A stretch of DNA of 64,000 nt from assembly GCA_023457255.1 (NCBI GenBank), contig JAEWMB010000033.1, positions 1 to 64,000 on the forward strand. Reading direction: 5' to 3'. Made by a program: the position numbers and the translations under genes. Shown here piece after piece: positions 24,930 to 34,766 of this stretch. The notes below the pieces were generated by a model. It saw only the letters and a list, made by a program, of their open reading frames with translations. It made no database searches and was not told the DNA's origin. This DNA comes from Bacillota bacterium (GTDB lineage Bacteria > Bacillota > Clostridia > Lachnospirales > Lachnospiraceae). Each line of letters starts with the position of its first letter. The stretch's first letter is position 1.

Positions 24930-25751
24930 TTAACTTCCTCTATATTCTTTCACATGTTTTAGATGAAGCGGATAATTCGGGATATGATACAATAGTTTCC
25001 TATACGTTCGGTGTTTAATCACGGAATCCATATGAATGAGCGGAACGGCCGATGCAATTCTTTTGATTCCTCTCTTCATCTTTTTCCTCCAGCTATTTGC
25101 GTCTTTTTTCCAGCTACCCTCACAATGATGGATACTATACCCCTTACCAATCACAGGCCCTATCTCAAAAGTCTCTTTTGGATAAATGCGTATATTTTGA
25201 AACTCCTGATATCGTCCATGGATGCGAAATTCCGGAAAATACTCTTGCATCGCCCGTGTTAAGAGTCCATTATTATTTACAAATACTTCTTCTGGTAATC
25301 GTTTTGATAGAAATCCTTGATAAAATAGATTATTATCAAGTACTTGAAACTCAATTTCGGTATAGACCTCTATTAAAAAATTAAGGAACGGATGTCCCTT
25401 TTTGCAGCCGAGTACTGCCGTACCAATAATAGAATCATAGATAAAGCCAAGGAACATATCACTATCCAGCAGATCGTCCAATGGCTTTTTTATTTCAACA
25501 TCCGTATCAAGGTAAATGCCGCCTTCCTCATATAGCGCTTTTAAACGAAAGTAATCGCTGACAAAAGCCCAGTTACCCCTCTCATGCGCTTTTCTAACAA
25601 ATTCATTTTCATTAAAATCACAATTTGTTTCATTCCACTCCTTTATCCGGTAGCCTATGCATTTTTCCCAGGAATCCATGCAGCGCAACAGCCGTTTTGG
25701 CTTTGCGGAGGAACCAAACCAGCAGTAATGTATGATTTTAGGAATTGCCAC
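24930..25751 (-). CDS. Family 32 glycosyltransferase
   Basis: This 273-residue protein has the GT32 (DXD, capsular polysaccharide synthesis) pattern: IPKIIHYCWFG at the start, AFVSDYFRLKALYEEGG, and the DXD motif in YLDTDVEI. The start is GTG 25751, directly after the TAA of the upstream gene, with AAGGAG 9 nt upstream. It is the last gene of the exopolysaccharide operon. The transferred sugar is unknown. Confidence 0.9.
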   Translation of the reverse strand: MAIPKIIHYCWFGSSAKPKRLLRCMDSWEKCIGYRIKEWNETNCDFNENEFVRKAHERGNWAFVSDYFRLKALYEEGGIYLDTDVEIKKPLDDLLDSDMFLGFIYDSIIGTAVLGCKKGHPFLNFLIEVYTEIEFQVLDNNLFYQGFLSKRLPEEVFVNNNGLLTRAMQEYFPEFRIHGRYQEFQNIRIYPKETFEIGPVIGKGYSIHHCEGSWKKDANSWRKKMKRGIKRIASAVPLIHMDSVIKHRTYRKLLYHIPNYPLHLKHVKEYRGS

Positions 25752-26951
25752 TTACCCCATCTCCTTTCTGATATTCTTTTGCCTCCAATTCACGATACCA
25801 ACCAATCTTTTCATTCTACCCATAAAAATACTGCGATAGATTCTATGCTTTGTTCCAAAAACTCCCTCCGGCATTATTTTTGCTATGCCTGATACTCCCA
25901 TGTCTTTATACAGCTTCCAAAAATCCTCTCGATTACTCGGCTTAAGGCAAGGATGTTTTAACTGCGGCTGCAGATAATTCTCCTCGGAACAATCTAGAAA
26001 GTCTACTTCCGGAAGCATCTTACGAAACAAATGCAGACCTTTTTTCGTATGAATCAGCACCAAAGAAGTTCCTTTCTTATCCTTAAATTTATTATGAATC
26101 GATTCAATTCCCCAAAAATCACCGATTGTAATATCGGAACACCGGTCTAAGGACGCATACTTACATTCATAGCAGTATGGACGCTGGATACAATCGGTTT
26201 GATATACTTTAGCGAATAGATTGGAATATCTTTTCCTATTATTAACCTGAAAAGATTCAATATTAGCTTTCCAGCCAAAAGCCGCCTTATCTCGAAATTG
26301 ATACTTTTCAATTCTGTCATCAAATATTTTATCTAAAAAGTTCTGATAATCCTCAAATACTATGGCACTGGGAACCCCATGGCAGACAATATCACAGAGG
26401 TATAGATTCGTATACTCTTTTCCTAAGAAACTTACTACTGCAGCAATCTGACAGCCAGTACCGGTAAATAGTACGGTCTTTCCCTCTTCTAAATCGGTTC
26501 GTATGCAATGATAACAACCTGATATATCACTTGGAAGATACTTAGAACCCCGCAGCTGGTCACGCTCCTCTTTGGTTGTAACACGTCGATGAATTACTTT
26601 TCTTATCTCCTCCTCCCATGCAGCCCCGTATACGACACCCCCCTTTGACAAAATAACATCCGATAACGCAGTAAAAGCTCCGCCGGAGCGGCTTAATATG
26701 CGCACCTCACGGTGTTTGTGTTTTACACCATATGCTAAAGTTTTGGAAAGATCCTTTCGAATTTTATTTCCTTTGAGCGGGCAAACAGATATGCAGCGTT
26801 TGCAGTTAATACAGTCCTCCCTCGAAATTGCAGGGTATAAAAAACCTTCTTCATCCCTCAGCATTGATATCGCCTTGGCGGGACAACGAACAGCACATGC
26901 TGCACAGCCGCAGCAAGGGTTTAATTCTATTCCCATGGTATTTTCCTGCAT
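25752..26951 (-). CDS. Ferredoxin-type FrhB-family protein of polysaccharide cluster
   Basis: This 399-residue protein starts with two 4Fe-4S ferredoxin motifs (CCGCAACAVRCPAKAISM and CINCKRCISVCPL), followed by coenzyme F420 hydrogenase/dehydrogenase beta-subunit-like domains. More Cys residues are present in FTGTGCQIAAV and in YCYECKYASLDRCSD. Such proteins are common in capsule clusters beside pyruvyltransferases, as here, where their redox role is not known. AGGAGG is 7 nt upstream of the ATG. Confidence 0.85.
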   Translation of the reverse strand: MQENTMGIELNPCCGCAACAVRCPAKAISMLRDEEGFLYPAISREDCINCKRCISVCPLKGNKIRKDLSKTLAYGVKHKHREVRILSRSGGAFTALSDVILSKGGVVYGAAWEEEIRKVIHRRVTTKEERDQLRGSKYLPSDISGCYHCIRTDLEEGKTVLFTGTGCQIAAVVSFLGKEYTNLYLCDIVCHGVPSAIVFEDYQNFLDKIFDDRIEKYQFRDKAAFGWKANIESFQVNNRKRYSNLFAKVYQTDCIQRPYCYECKYASLDRCSDITIGDFWGIESIHNKFKDKKGTSLVLIHTKKGLHLFRKMLPEVDFLDCSEENYLQPQLKHPCLKPSNREDFWKLYKDMGVSGIAKIMPEGVFGTKHRIYRSIFMGRMKRLVGIVNWRQKNIRKEMG

Positions 26952-27006
26952 AGCATTACCTCCTGTTACAAATTCAATCGAATAGGCTCACTAAGTCTCA
27001 TCCCGC

Positions 27007-28359
27007 TTATAATTTAATATGAAATATGCCCGTTGGCTCTATTATCTTTCGCAGCAAATACGAAATTATAAAAAGAAGTATCAGCGTTATTAGCATTTGA
27101 ACCAAAAATTTCATCCAAGAAACCCCAAGCAATTCATAAATAATACTATAATAGATAACATAAGAGATACAAGTAACGATAGTCATCAAAGCCAATGCGG
27201 TATAAATATTTTTAAATATCCCTGCTCCTATTATGAATCCGGCTACGCTGAATACGGTTTGCAGCAATAACCAGATCATAGTATATTTCTGCCTGTTAAT
27301 TAGAGTGGTAATCCCTTGTACTGTAAGGGATAAAAAAGTAATAAAGCCCTGTACTGCTACTATTCGTAAAATAACCCCGGCTTTCTCATATCCTTCCCCA
27401 TACATCAGATTAATGGCGACATCTCCGAAGGAAACCAGCAACATTGTTGGAATGACCGCTACATTCATAGCCCTACTCATATTACGGTAAGTAAACTGAC
27501 CGATTTTTTTAATATCCCCTCGAAATTCTGCTCCCACCTGAAAGAAAACTCTTCCCATTGCATTTGCAAGTAAATTAATCGGTATATTAATTAATTTATT
27601 TGCAAGAGAATAAAACCCTAATACTTCATTACCAAAAAAACCTTTTATCAATAAGGTTGGCATCTGATTCTTTATCTGTGATAAAAAATTGGTTGGAAGC
27701 TCATAGAAGAAAAAAGGCTTATGCTCTTTGTATAGGCTCTCTATCGAATCAATCCGAAGCAGATAAGATGTTTTGGGCAGATAATGTTTCATATGTACTA
27801 CGGTAATAATCTGTCCGACCATATATCCAATATAATAACCATATTGCTTATATCCAAGGATACCAAGCAGAAATGCTGCTGCGGAATAAGAACCATAATT
27901 TACAATTGGATTTAACATTAATACTTCATAGAGCCCCTTTTTATTCAACCAAGTATAGCAAATCATGATTTGTTTGGAGGTAAAAAAAAGGACAAATGTA
28001 TAGAAGAGGAGGAACCAGCTATTTTGATATAGCTGCAATGAAAAAAGGATATCATACACAGTAACTCCAATCGCTGCGATCCCACTGATTAAGAACGATA
28101 TGGCGGTTATTGTCCGGTATGCCCTCTGCGATCTCCTTTCATCCTCCTCAATCATTAATATATTGGTAAACCCCCCATCCGAGACAGCATTAACTAACGA
28201 TGCCAATGCAAGCAAAAATGAAGATACACCTATTGTAGCGGCACCATATATTCTTGTTAGAATCGGCAGACTAAGGAACATAATCACCTGTCCGAGCATG
28301 GTACCCGCAGATATTCTTATTACATTTTTCATTCTGTTTGAACCAAGCTTTAACTTCAT
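27007..28359 (-). CDS. Wzx-type oligosaccharide flippase
   Basis: This 450-residue membrane protein has about 12-14 hydrophobic helices and the MOP/Wzx family layout, with the N-terminal stretch NVIRISAGTMLGQVIMFLSL and the IPTMLLVSFGD and VQGFITFLSL segments in the second half. It should move lipid-linked repeat units across the membrane to the polymerase. The start has GGAGG 6 nt upstream, within the leader that is repeated before the GT2 gene at 22211. Confidence 0.9.
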   Translation of the reverse strand: MKLKLGSNRMKNVIRISAGTMLGQVIMFLSLPILTRIYGAATIGVSSFLLALASLVNAVSDGGFTNILMIEEDERRSQRAYRTITAISFLISGIAAIGVTVYDILFSLQLYQNSWFLLFYTFVLFFTSKQIMICYTWLNKKGLYEVLMLNPIVNYGSYSAAAFLLGILGYKQYGYYIGYMVGQIITVVHMKHYLPKTSYLLRIDSIESLYKEHKPFFFYELPTNFLSQIKNQMPTLLIKGFFGNEVLGFYSLANKLINIPINLLANAMGRVFFQVGAEFRGDIKKIGQFTYRNMSRAMNVAVIPTMLLVSFGDVAINLMYGEGYEKAGVILRIVAVQGFITFLSLTVQGITTLINRQKYTMIWLLLQTVFSVAGFIIGAGIFKNIYTALALMTIVTCISYVIYYSIIYELLGVSWMKFLVQMLITLILLFIISYLLRKIIEPTGIFHIKL

Positions 28360-28398
28360 CTATAGCCTCCATGCTGGACTATCCTTTAGGAGCAGCGA
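28360..28398 (-). promoter_or_regulatory. Repeated structured leader before the flippase gene (copy 2)
   Basis: This is nearly identical to 22171-22210. It contains CTCC and GGAG (the ribosome binding site), which can pair, and TCCT/AGGA with GCTG/CAGC as a competing stem. Two such leaders on separate units suggest a common post-transcriptional control. Confidence 0.55.
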
Positions 28399-28476
28399 AT
28401 TGGCGGGTGAAAAGACTAAAAGTCTTTCCTCCTGATACCCCTGTGTCTGCTTCAGCAAATTTTTAACGCCCGCTTT

Positions 28477-29577
28477 CTATATTATGTTTCTTGCAATATC
28501 TTCTATATATTCTTTGGCATCTTCCCTAAGATGGTTTAACCTTCCTTCCACCTCATTCCACGAAATTGCTTTCCCCTCTAGGTTAGGTTCGACTTCCTTG
28601 CTAATCTCGCGCCCTTCAATATGAAGGAGCTGTAATAATGCTTCTACCCTATTATTACGGCTTTTTTTATTCTCTAATTCCACAAAGAACTTTTTATGAA
28701 ACAGGATGGATAATGCCGTACCATGAAATGAGTTAGTCACAACATAGTCAGCCTCTTTAAACCAAGCAAGAAATTCTTCCACTTTCGGAGCTGCCACATA
28801 TTTTATATGCATGTCCTTTATCACTGTTCGGTCATTGATATAAACTATCTCAAGATTATTATGCTTTGCCAGATCTTTGGCAAACCGGATAGAATAAATC
28901 GGTTTCTCAACATGAAAAATAAGTACATAGGGCTTTTGATATCCTGTTTGGTAATTCATCTGATTCCATGTTTTACTTGAAACCAGCAACGTAGGATCGA
29001 TATGAACTTTTATTTTAGAAGAAATATAATCCTGCAAAAGAGTAGCTGCATCTGCTTCCCTCACTGAAATGCTTTGAAATCCTTTTAATCTCTCTCGGTA
29101 AACCTCTTCTAAAGCTTTTGGAATTTTTTCAACCCCCAAACTGGCTGCAAAGGAATATTTTTTTTCATCTTCTGCAAAGGTTAAAAAATAGGCTTCATCA
29201 AATCCTGCACTGACCGGGCTAAATACCTGATCACTGCCTGTAAAAAGAAAAGTATAATTTTTACTTAATTCATAAAGTTCTAAATAGTCATAGCAAGGTT
29301 TGCTAAGAACTAAATAATCCTTACAAAACTGTTCAAAGTTCCTTTTCTTTTTTTGTATCACTCTATAAAAAAGAATTCCCCGAGCTATCCCCCGAAGCAC
29401 TTTACCCTTGCAAATTTTAAATGGCGCATAGCAACTGGATATACTTTTTGAGTAATAATCAATAATCTCGCTCTCTATTCCCAGGCCAGATAAAAATTGC
29501 TGCAGAGCATATGCCTGTAACACCGCACCATAATTTAATGCTCTATGAAATGTTATAATACCAACTTTTTTGTTCAT
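28477..29577 (-). CDS. Polysaccharide pyruvyl transferase family protein
   Basis: This 366-residue protein matches the polysaccharide pyruvyltransferase (CsaB/WcaK-like) family, which adds pyruvate from phosphoenolpyruvate to sugars as a ketal. Family features are GIITFHRALNYGAVLQAYAL at the start, TGSDQVFSP (~116-124) and VTNSFHGTALSILF (~275-288), with the histidine-containing motif. The neighbouring FrhB-like protein is a frequent partner. GGAGGGAG precedes the ATG. Confidence 0.88.
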   Translation of the reverse strand: MNKKVGIITFHRALNYGAVLQAYALQQFLSGLGIESEIIDYYSKSISSCYAPFKICKGKVLRGIARGILFYRVIQKKKRNFEQFCKDYLVLSKPCYDYLELYELSKNYTFLFTGSDQVFSPVSAGFDEAYFLTFAEDEKKYSFAASLGVEKIPKALEEVYRERLKGFQSISVREADAATLLQDYISSKIKVHIDPTLLVSSKTWNQMNYQTGYQKPYVLIFHVEKPIYSIRFAKDLAKHNNLEIVYINDRTVIKDMHIKYVAAPKVEEFLAWFKEADYVVTNSFHGTALSILFHKKFFVELENKKSRNNRVEALLQLLHIEGREISKEVEPNLEGKAISWNEVEGRLNHLREDAKEYIEDIARNII

Positions 29578-29635
29578 ACTCCCTCCATTCTGCCATCACC
29601 TGCGATTTGTGCGGCAACACCTCCGCCCCGGCACT

Positions 29636-30988
29636 TTATCGCCTTCTTCTAACCAATTCTTCCATAACCTTTCCTTTGATCTTACTTCGATATTCTCTTT
29701 CCAAAGATACAACTATTCCAAAGGTAAATAAAAATAAACACATTTGATTTGTTCCATATAAGATATTTCCTGTAATTCCATAGACAAGAAAACACATCTG
29801 CATAAGGAGAGCAAATGCCATAAGTTCTCTTTGAGTTTCTGTTAATAAGGTTCGTCTTCTATATAAAACACTAAGGCGGAACAAGGAGAAAAGCATACTA
29901 CTAAATAAAGCAAATCCACCAATAAGCCCCGTTTCTGCCAGAACTTGCAGATAAATATTGTGTGCATGAAATGCCCAATCTCCGGTGGAAGAAGTACGCA
30001 CTCCGTAAATACTGGCAAAGGTATTATAGCTTCCGTATCCAAACCCTGTGACCGGCTTTGCCTTTATCATTTGTATTGCTCTCTCCCACAGATAGGATCT
30101 TCCGTTTAACGAAGTATCCCCCGAATTCTCCGTGAACCTCACCAATATATTACTTAATCCGGGGATATCCTCCGCAAAAATAATTATCATCAATAACAAC
30201 AGCAGGCCCATTGCAATTACAATAATTCTTTTTTTCCTTTCTGTAAAAAAAAGCATATAGAATACGCATAGCACAATGCCTATCGCAAATAAGGTTCTTT
30301 TAGCGGGAAGTATAAGAGCGAGTAAATAAACAAGCAAAAGAATAAAATCTTTTTTGGTTACCCTGTTCTTACCAACAAACTTTGATAAGGTTAGAGATAC
30401 TCCAACCACCATGAGCATTGCAGCCTCTCCCTTTTCCCCTGCTATTCCGGAATAAAAATGGTTCTTGATCTCTTCATATAACCAAGGCTGCATACCAGGA
30501 CGAATCAGAAAATTCAGTGTTGTCAGAAATAAGTTTGGCAGGAGAGAATTTAAAATAATGGAGATTGCCACAAGGAATGTCACAATTTGGAGCCCCTTCC
30601 GAACATAGCAAAAGAAATCCTTCGTATACATAAAAATAAACATAGGGAACATGCAAAGATACACGAAAGAATATTTGATTGTTTCCACTCGGTTCATGGA
30701 AGAAAGAATTCCCAGTATACAAAGAATAATAAATGTAAATTGCAAAAGACCGATGGGGGAGATGTATAGATTCTCTTTTATTAACAACTCCCGAAAATAC
30801 ATACATAAACCAAATAGCCCAATCAAATAAATCCTATACTCCATCAAACGAGACATACCACTGCAGCAAATAAGAATGAGTAACAGACCGCCTGTTTGAA
30901 GCAATAGCTCTGACAATTGTTTTCTTTTCATTTTCTCCCACATATCGTAACTCCCAAATGGCTTTTTTACTGCTGTAAGATTCAGCAT
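29636..30988 (-). CDS. O-antigen polymerase/ligase-like membrane protein (Wzy)
   Basis: This 450-residue protein has about 11-12 membrane helices and the Wzy_C signature region near residues 300-370 (FGYGSYNTF, then AFHAHNIYLQVLAETG). It should join repeat units into the long exopolysaccharide on the outer side of the membrane. AGGTG lies 5 nt before the ATG. The partner flippase is two genes downstream in the same operon. Confidence 0.88.
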   Translation of the reverse strand: MLNLTAVKKPFGSYDMWEKMKRKQLSELLLQTGGLLLILICCSGMSRLMEYRIYLIGLFGLCMYFRELLIKENLYISPIGLLQFTFIILCILGILSSMNRVETIKYSFVYLCMFPMFIFMYTKDFFCYVRKGLQIVTFLVAISIILNSLLPNLFLTTLNFLIRPGMQPWLYEEIKNHFYSGIAGEKGEAAMLMVVGVSLTLSKFVGKNRVTKKDFILLLVYLLALILPAKRTLFAIGIVLCVFYMLFFTERKKRIIVIAMGLLLLLMIIIFAEDIPGLSNILVRFTENSGDTSLNGRSYLWERAIQMIKAKPVTGFGYGSYNTFASIYGVRTSSTGDWAFHAHNIYLQVLAETGLIGGFALFSSMLFSLFRLSVLYRRRTLLTETQRELMAFALLMQMCFLVYGITGNILYGTNQMCLFLFTFGIVVSLEREYRSKIKGKVMEELVRRRR

Positions 30989-31048
30989 AATTTCACCTTA
31001 ATATCTATCTCATGCCCAGAAATAAAAAGCTAATTTTTTTGATTTTCT

Positions 31049-32020
31049 CTATGATATTTTGAGCAGTTTTACTGCCTTAATATAGCAAAATGGTGAAATT
31101 TTCATTAACGCTATCCCTAAAAATTGTTTTCGGCTTAATTCCTTTCTAGCTGAACTTAACGGATAGGATTTAAGTTCTCTTTTCAATCTTCTTTCATTTT
31201 CTTTAAAACAATCATAATTCTGACTTAAGTACATTCTTTCTAGTGTTTTACAGTTTTCATGCATATAATGGGCAATTGCTTTTTCTGCCAGCTGCGGATA
31301 GGTAAGCTTTATCTTTCTTATCATCTGCTTCGAAAGAAGCAAAGTATCAAAATACTTTTCTGAAAAAGAAGATAGCATTGCAGAACCTTCTCTTTTCACG
31401 TAGACATACTTACTTACCATATATCCGCATACAATATCAGCTCTAAGAAGGGCTTCAAATATATAGTACATATCTTCTCCGATTGCTCTTCCCACCGGAA
31501 AATACAACTCTTTTACTTTTTCTCTTAGAAACAATTTATCAAAAATATTAATTCCTATCTGGTTACCAGATAAAAATGCCCTCACCGCTTCGTATTGATT
31601 CCAACGAAAAAAGTTCTCAGCCCTTCTCTTTTTATAGAGCCTGCCTTTTGCATCCAAAATAGAAAAATCAACAACAGCGATATCTGCCAAATTCGTTGCC
31701 GCTAAACGGTGGAGAACTTGATACATATCCGGCTCGGCATAATCATCGGCATCCATAAAAGCTATATATGTTCCGGCTGCCGCATCAATCCCACGGTTTC
31801 TAGCAGCCGAGACCCCACCATTTTTTTGATGAAATACCTTAATATTAGTGTATTTCTTCGCATATCTATCACAGATTTCTCCACTGCGGTCTTTGGAACC
31901 ATCATCTACTAAAATCAGCTCCATCTGCTCCCATATCGTTTGCAAAAGCAAAGAATCAATACACTTTTCCAGATAAGCTTCTACATTATATACTGGAATG
32001 ATAACACTGATATCTACCAT
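31049..32020 (-). CDS. Family 2 glycosyltransferase
   Basis: This 323-residue GT2 enzyme starts VDISVIIPVYNVEAYLEKC, with LVDDGSKDRSGEICD and the DXD-like AFMDADDYAEPD, the standard nucleotide-sugar and metal sites. Its C-terminal part is basic. A ribosome binding site GAGG lies 5 nt before the start. It lies between the Alg13-like transferase and the polymerase, so it probably extends the repeat unit. Confidence 0.92.
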   Translation of the reverse strand: MVDISVIIPVYNVEAYLEKCIDSLLLQTIWEQMELILVDDGSKDRSGEICDRYAKKYTNIKVFHQKNGGVSAARNRGIDAAAGTYIAFMDADDYAEPDMYQVLHRLAATNLADIAVVDFSILDAKGRLYKKRRAENFFRWNQYEAVRAFLSGNQIGINIFDKLFLREKVKELYFPVGRAIGEDMYYIFEALLRADIVCGYMVSKYVYVKREGSAMLSSFSEKYFDTLLLSKQMIRKIKLTYPQLAEKAIAHYMHENCKTLERMYLSQNYDCFKENERRLKRELKSYPLSSARKELSRKQFLGIALMKISPFCYIKAVKLLKIS

Positions 32021-32131
32021 CCTAACCTCTATTCTGACACTGTGGCTCCTTCACAACTTATATCACTGCCACTATCTTCTTTTTTAAACATACTAACGCC
32101 TAAGGCTTAGTAAATACATTAAAACAACTTA

Positions 32132-32635
32132 TCATGGATTTCTAGCTACAAGCTGTAAACAGATATGCTCCAGCCGTTTCACAAATTGCTTTGTGTTTGC
32201 CTGATAATCCATAGACAGCCTTGCAGCATACTCCTCATAATTTAAGATCCTATCCTCTAATAATTCAATCTCATAGACCGCCAGAATCTTTCCTAATTCC
32301 TCCAGCTTTTTAGTAAACTTAACCTGATGGTCATCCACATGCTCTAAAAATTCGCTTTTTCTGGGTACCACAATTGGAATCTTCCCATAGGTGAAGGGAA
32401 GCATAATACTGCCGGGTCCGCCATGGCTAATTACAATCGAAGCATTTTTCGAATATTCCTTCATCTCTTCACCTGTCAGCATATCTTTACACTCACAAAA
32501 TTTTGGCTTGAATTTAGTATACCCTGTCTGAATAAATACATCTTCTTTCACACTCTCATTCCTTTTTAACAAATCCATCTGGCGAACAAGCCGCTCAAAT
32601 CCCTGTTCATGAGTACCGACTGTAACAAATATCAT
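32132..32635 (-). CDS. Alg13/PssE-like glycosyltransferase subunit
   Basis: This 167-residue protein has the GT28 C-terminal fold with MIFVTVGTHEQGFERLV, and SIVISHGGPGSIMLPF around residues 67-82, the UDP-sugar site. It corresponds to PssE/Cps14G/Alg13, which needs a second, membrane-recruited subunit. That subunit is the next upstream gene, and the two coding sequences share one base (stop and start overlap as TAATG). They act early in the repeat-unit assembly. Confidence 0.92.
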   Translation of the reverse strand: MIFVTVGTHEQGFERLVRQMDLLKRNESVKEDVFIQTGYTKFKPKFCECKDMLTGEEMKEYSKNASIVISHGGPGSIMLPFTYGKIPIVVPRKSEFLEHVDDHQVKFTKKLEELGKILAVYEIELLEDRILNYEEYAARLSMDYQANTKQFVKRLEHICLQLVARNP

Positions 32636-33096
32636 TATATGATTCCCCCTAAATTAATTCCTTTCCTATACATACTTTTCTGCTCCTCCCATTGAAGAAC
32701 AAAACAATCTGTTACCGGATATACCAGTTTTCCTGTTACTGTCGGTAATTCAATTCGATCGTAAACCTCAATATAGACTGTTTTTGCCCTCCATAGTTTT
32801 CCCAAGTAAAAAAAAGGTACGGCTGGCCCTGCGCCTGAGGAAATAATTAAATCCGGCTTTTCTTTTTTTAAGATTCTCAATGCCAGAAATGTATTTTTAA
32901 TCAAGTTCTTTATATTTCGATTTGTCGGAAAATAGCACCAATAGCACTTTTCATTTTCTAAAAGCGATTTGGAGTCCACCTTATCAAAAGTAACCCAAAA
33001 GTGTTCATGCTTTTTCCAAAATTCTTTCAAAAGATATAGATGGGTCAAATGCCCGCCACTAGAACCTACAAGGCATATTTTTATATTTTTACTCAT
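32635..33096 (-). CDS. Alg14/PssD-like glycosyltransferase subunit
   Basis: This 153-residue protein has the Alg14/PssD/Cps14F start KICLVGSSGGHLTHLYLL, and the ISSGAGPAVPFFYLGK segment. It anchors and activates the Alg13-like protein encoded next to it. It also overlaps the CpsC-like gene by four bases (ATGA), so these genes are translationally coupled. Confidence 0.92.
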   Translation of the reverse strand: MSKNIKICLVGSSGGHLTHLYLLKEFWKKHEHFWVTFDKVDSKSLLENEKCYWCYFPTNRNIKNLIKNTFLALRILKKEKPDLIISSGAGPAVPFFYLGKLWRAKTVYIEVYDRIELPTVTGKLVYPVTDCFVLQWEEQKSMYRKGINLGGII

Positions 33097-33782
33097 TTAT
33101 TTCTAGTTCCTTTCTCTATATAAGGAATCATACCAAGTACTTTTCCTTCGCTTAAAGAGACACACTGTTCTATCGTCTTTATCCTGCCTGATAACAATTC
33201 ACTGACAACGATAAAAGCAACAGATAGTATAAGTCCGGACAATCCAAACAATAGTCTTCTTAACATTAACTTTTTAGCACCATTGTAGGAAAGAAAGTAA
33301 TGTTCCGCTTCATCAAGTAACTGAATCGATTCTCCGCCTGTTATACCATTCATCTCAATTACAAAAGCCTGTGCTACTGCATTTGCTACCTTCTTGGCCA
33401 AAACCGGCTCTGTTGAATTGGCATAAATATTCATAATATAAGAATTACTATTAAAATCAGCAGATATCATCGCCTGTATTTCATCCCCGGTAAGTCCTGC
33501 GGCATCTAATATGGAGGCAGCTCTCTGACAGACTTTTTTACTTGAAACAATATCAGCATAATCGATCATTGCATTCGTACCTGCTAAGGACTGCTGGTAA
33601 GAACCATAGGTTGCACTATAAACCGTGGTTCTGGCACTATAAACATTCCTCACCGGTTGATTTAAGGTAACAAACACACCTATTAAAAAACAAAATATTG
33701 ATATCACTAATATTAGAACTCTTTTTCCCCATGCGGTTTTTAAGGCATGTAAAAGATCTACGAAACGCAATTCACCATACAC
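33093..33782 (-). CDS. CpsC/Wzz-like chain-length regulator
   Basis: This 229-residue protein has two membrane segments (about 20-42 and 180-200) on either side of an extracytoplasmic domain, the form of Firmicutes CpsC and transmembrane modulators. It ends with IKTIEQCVSLSEGKVLGMIPY, the usual cytoplasmic tail that contacts the CpsD kinase. The start is GTG 33782 with GGGGG 7 nt upstream. The partner CpsD-like protein is unusual here, lacking the Walker A lysine. Confidence 0.9.
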   Translation of the reverse strand: MYGELRFVDLLHALKTAWGKRVLILVISIFCFLIGVFVTLNQPVRNVYSARTTVYSATYGSYQQSLAGTNAMIDYADIVSSKKVCQRAASILDAAGLTGDEIQAMISADFNSNSYIMNIYANSTEPVLAKKVANAVAQAFVIEMNGITGGESIQLLDEAEHYFLSYNGAKKLMLRRLLFGLSGLILSVAFIVVSELLSGRIKTIEQCVSLSEGKVLGMIPYIEKGTRNK

Positions 33783-33800
33783 GATGTTTCCCCCACTTTA

Positions 33801-34721
33801 CTATAACCTTCGGTCTCTTCGGATTAATACTAGAATGACTGCAAAAAGTACAACAATACAACTGCCAAGAAAATATGGCAGGCTATGATTCCAGTTACTC
33901 TTAGTTTCTTTCACCTGCATAACTTCCACTTCTCCCTGGGCAATCTTTTGCTGTACCTTAACCTCCAGCAACTGACTTGGAATTTCGTAAACATCACCCT
34001 CAGAATCTGTGTATTCAAAACTGACCTCTAATTTATGAGCACCTGTTTCTTCAAATTCAATATACTGCTCATGATATTTTTTTTCCCCGGCAGTAAGGCT
34101 GCCCAGATATACCTCCTGCTCTTTCTTAAGACTGCTCCCTGATATCTTCATTATGATATTAGTCAAAAGTTCTTTTCCAATATTACCATAAGTAAAATCT
34201 ACCCTTGTCTTAGAACCAAGAGATACTGTGTCAGGAATTGATATTCCCCGTACCTCAAGTTGATTTGACAATTTTACCGGCAAATGTATCGATATGGAAT
34301 TTTGATTATTTCCAGAAAGGGAATCTACAAAGGATATTTCAAATATCAGCTTTAAACTGGATATGTTAATTTTACTTGAAACATCCAATTGAAGGCTCAT
34401 ATTCTTCTCTTCTTGCGGCTTTAGTTCATCTATGTAGTATTGATTTGACTCCCCAAAAACCGGATAGACATATTCTTCTGCATTGGTATAGGTAATCAAC
34501 ACACTCGCAACGCTATACACAGAACTCATGTTTTTTATTTTATAATTTAATGTAACGGGAGTTCCGGGGATAACAGTCTCATTATCCATCCCAAACGATG
34601 TAATAATTACCCTGGGCTTGTCCTCAGGGGGTGCTGCAATGCAGGTTACATTTGGTAGGTAGAATAAAATTGCAAGAAGAAATCCGAAAGCAGATAATAA
34701 CTTTATTCTTTTGATTTTCAC
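33801..34721 (-). CDS. Secreted CARDB-like anchored protein of the capsule module
   Basis: This 306-residue protein has a signal peptide (VKIKRIKLLSAFGFLLAILF), two or so Ig-like/CARDB-type beta domains (PGTPVTLNYKIKNMS; LGSKTRVDFTYGNIGKELL), and a C-terminal membrane anchor (YFLGSCIVVLFAVILVLIRR) with a basic tail. GTG 34721 is chosen because GGAG lies 7 nt upstream and it begins exactly at the signal peptide; the ATG at 34757 has no such site. It lies between CpsD and CpsC genes, an odd place for such a protein. Its role may be surface binding or assembly scaffolding, but this is unknown. Confidence 0.7.
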   Translation of the reverse strand: MKIKRIKLLSAFGFLLAILFYLPNVTCIAAPPEDKPRVIITSFGMDNETVIPGTPVTLNYKIKNMSSVYSVASVLITYTNAEEYVYPVFGESNQYYIDELKPQEEKNMSLQLDVSSKINISSLKLIFEISFVDSLSGNNQNSISIHLPVKLSNQLEVRGISIPDTVSLGSKTRVDFTYGNIGKELLTNIIMKISGSSLKKEQEVYLGSLTAGEKKYHEQYIEFEETGAHKLEVSFEYTDSEGDVYEIPSQLLEVKVQQKIAQGEVEVMQVKETKSNWNHSLPYFLGSCIVVLFAVILVLIRRDRRL

Positions 34722-34766
34722 ATCTTCACTCCAATCCTGCTCCTCTTTTCTAAGCATCCGTAAGCA

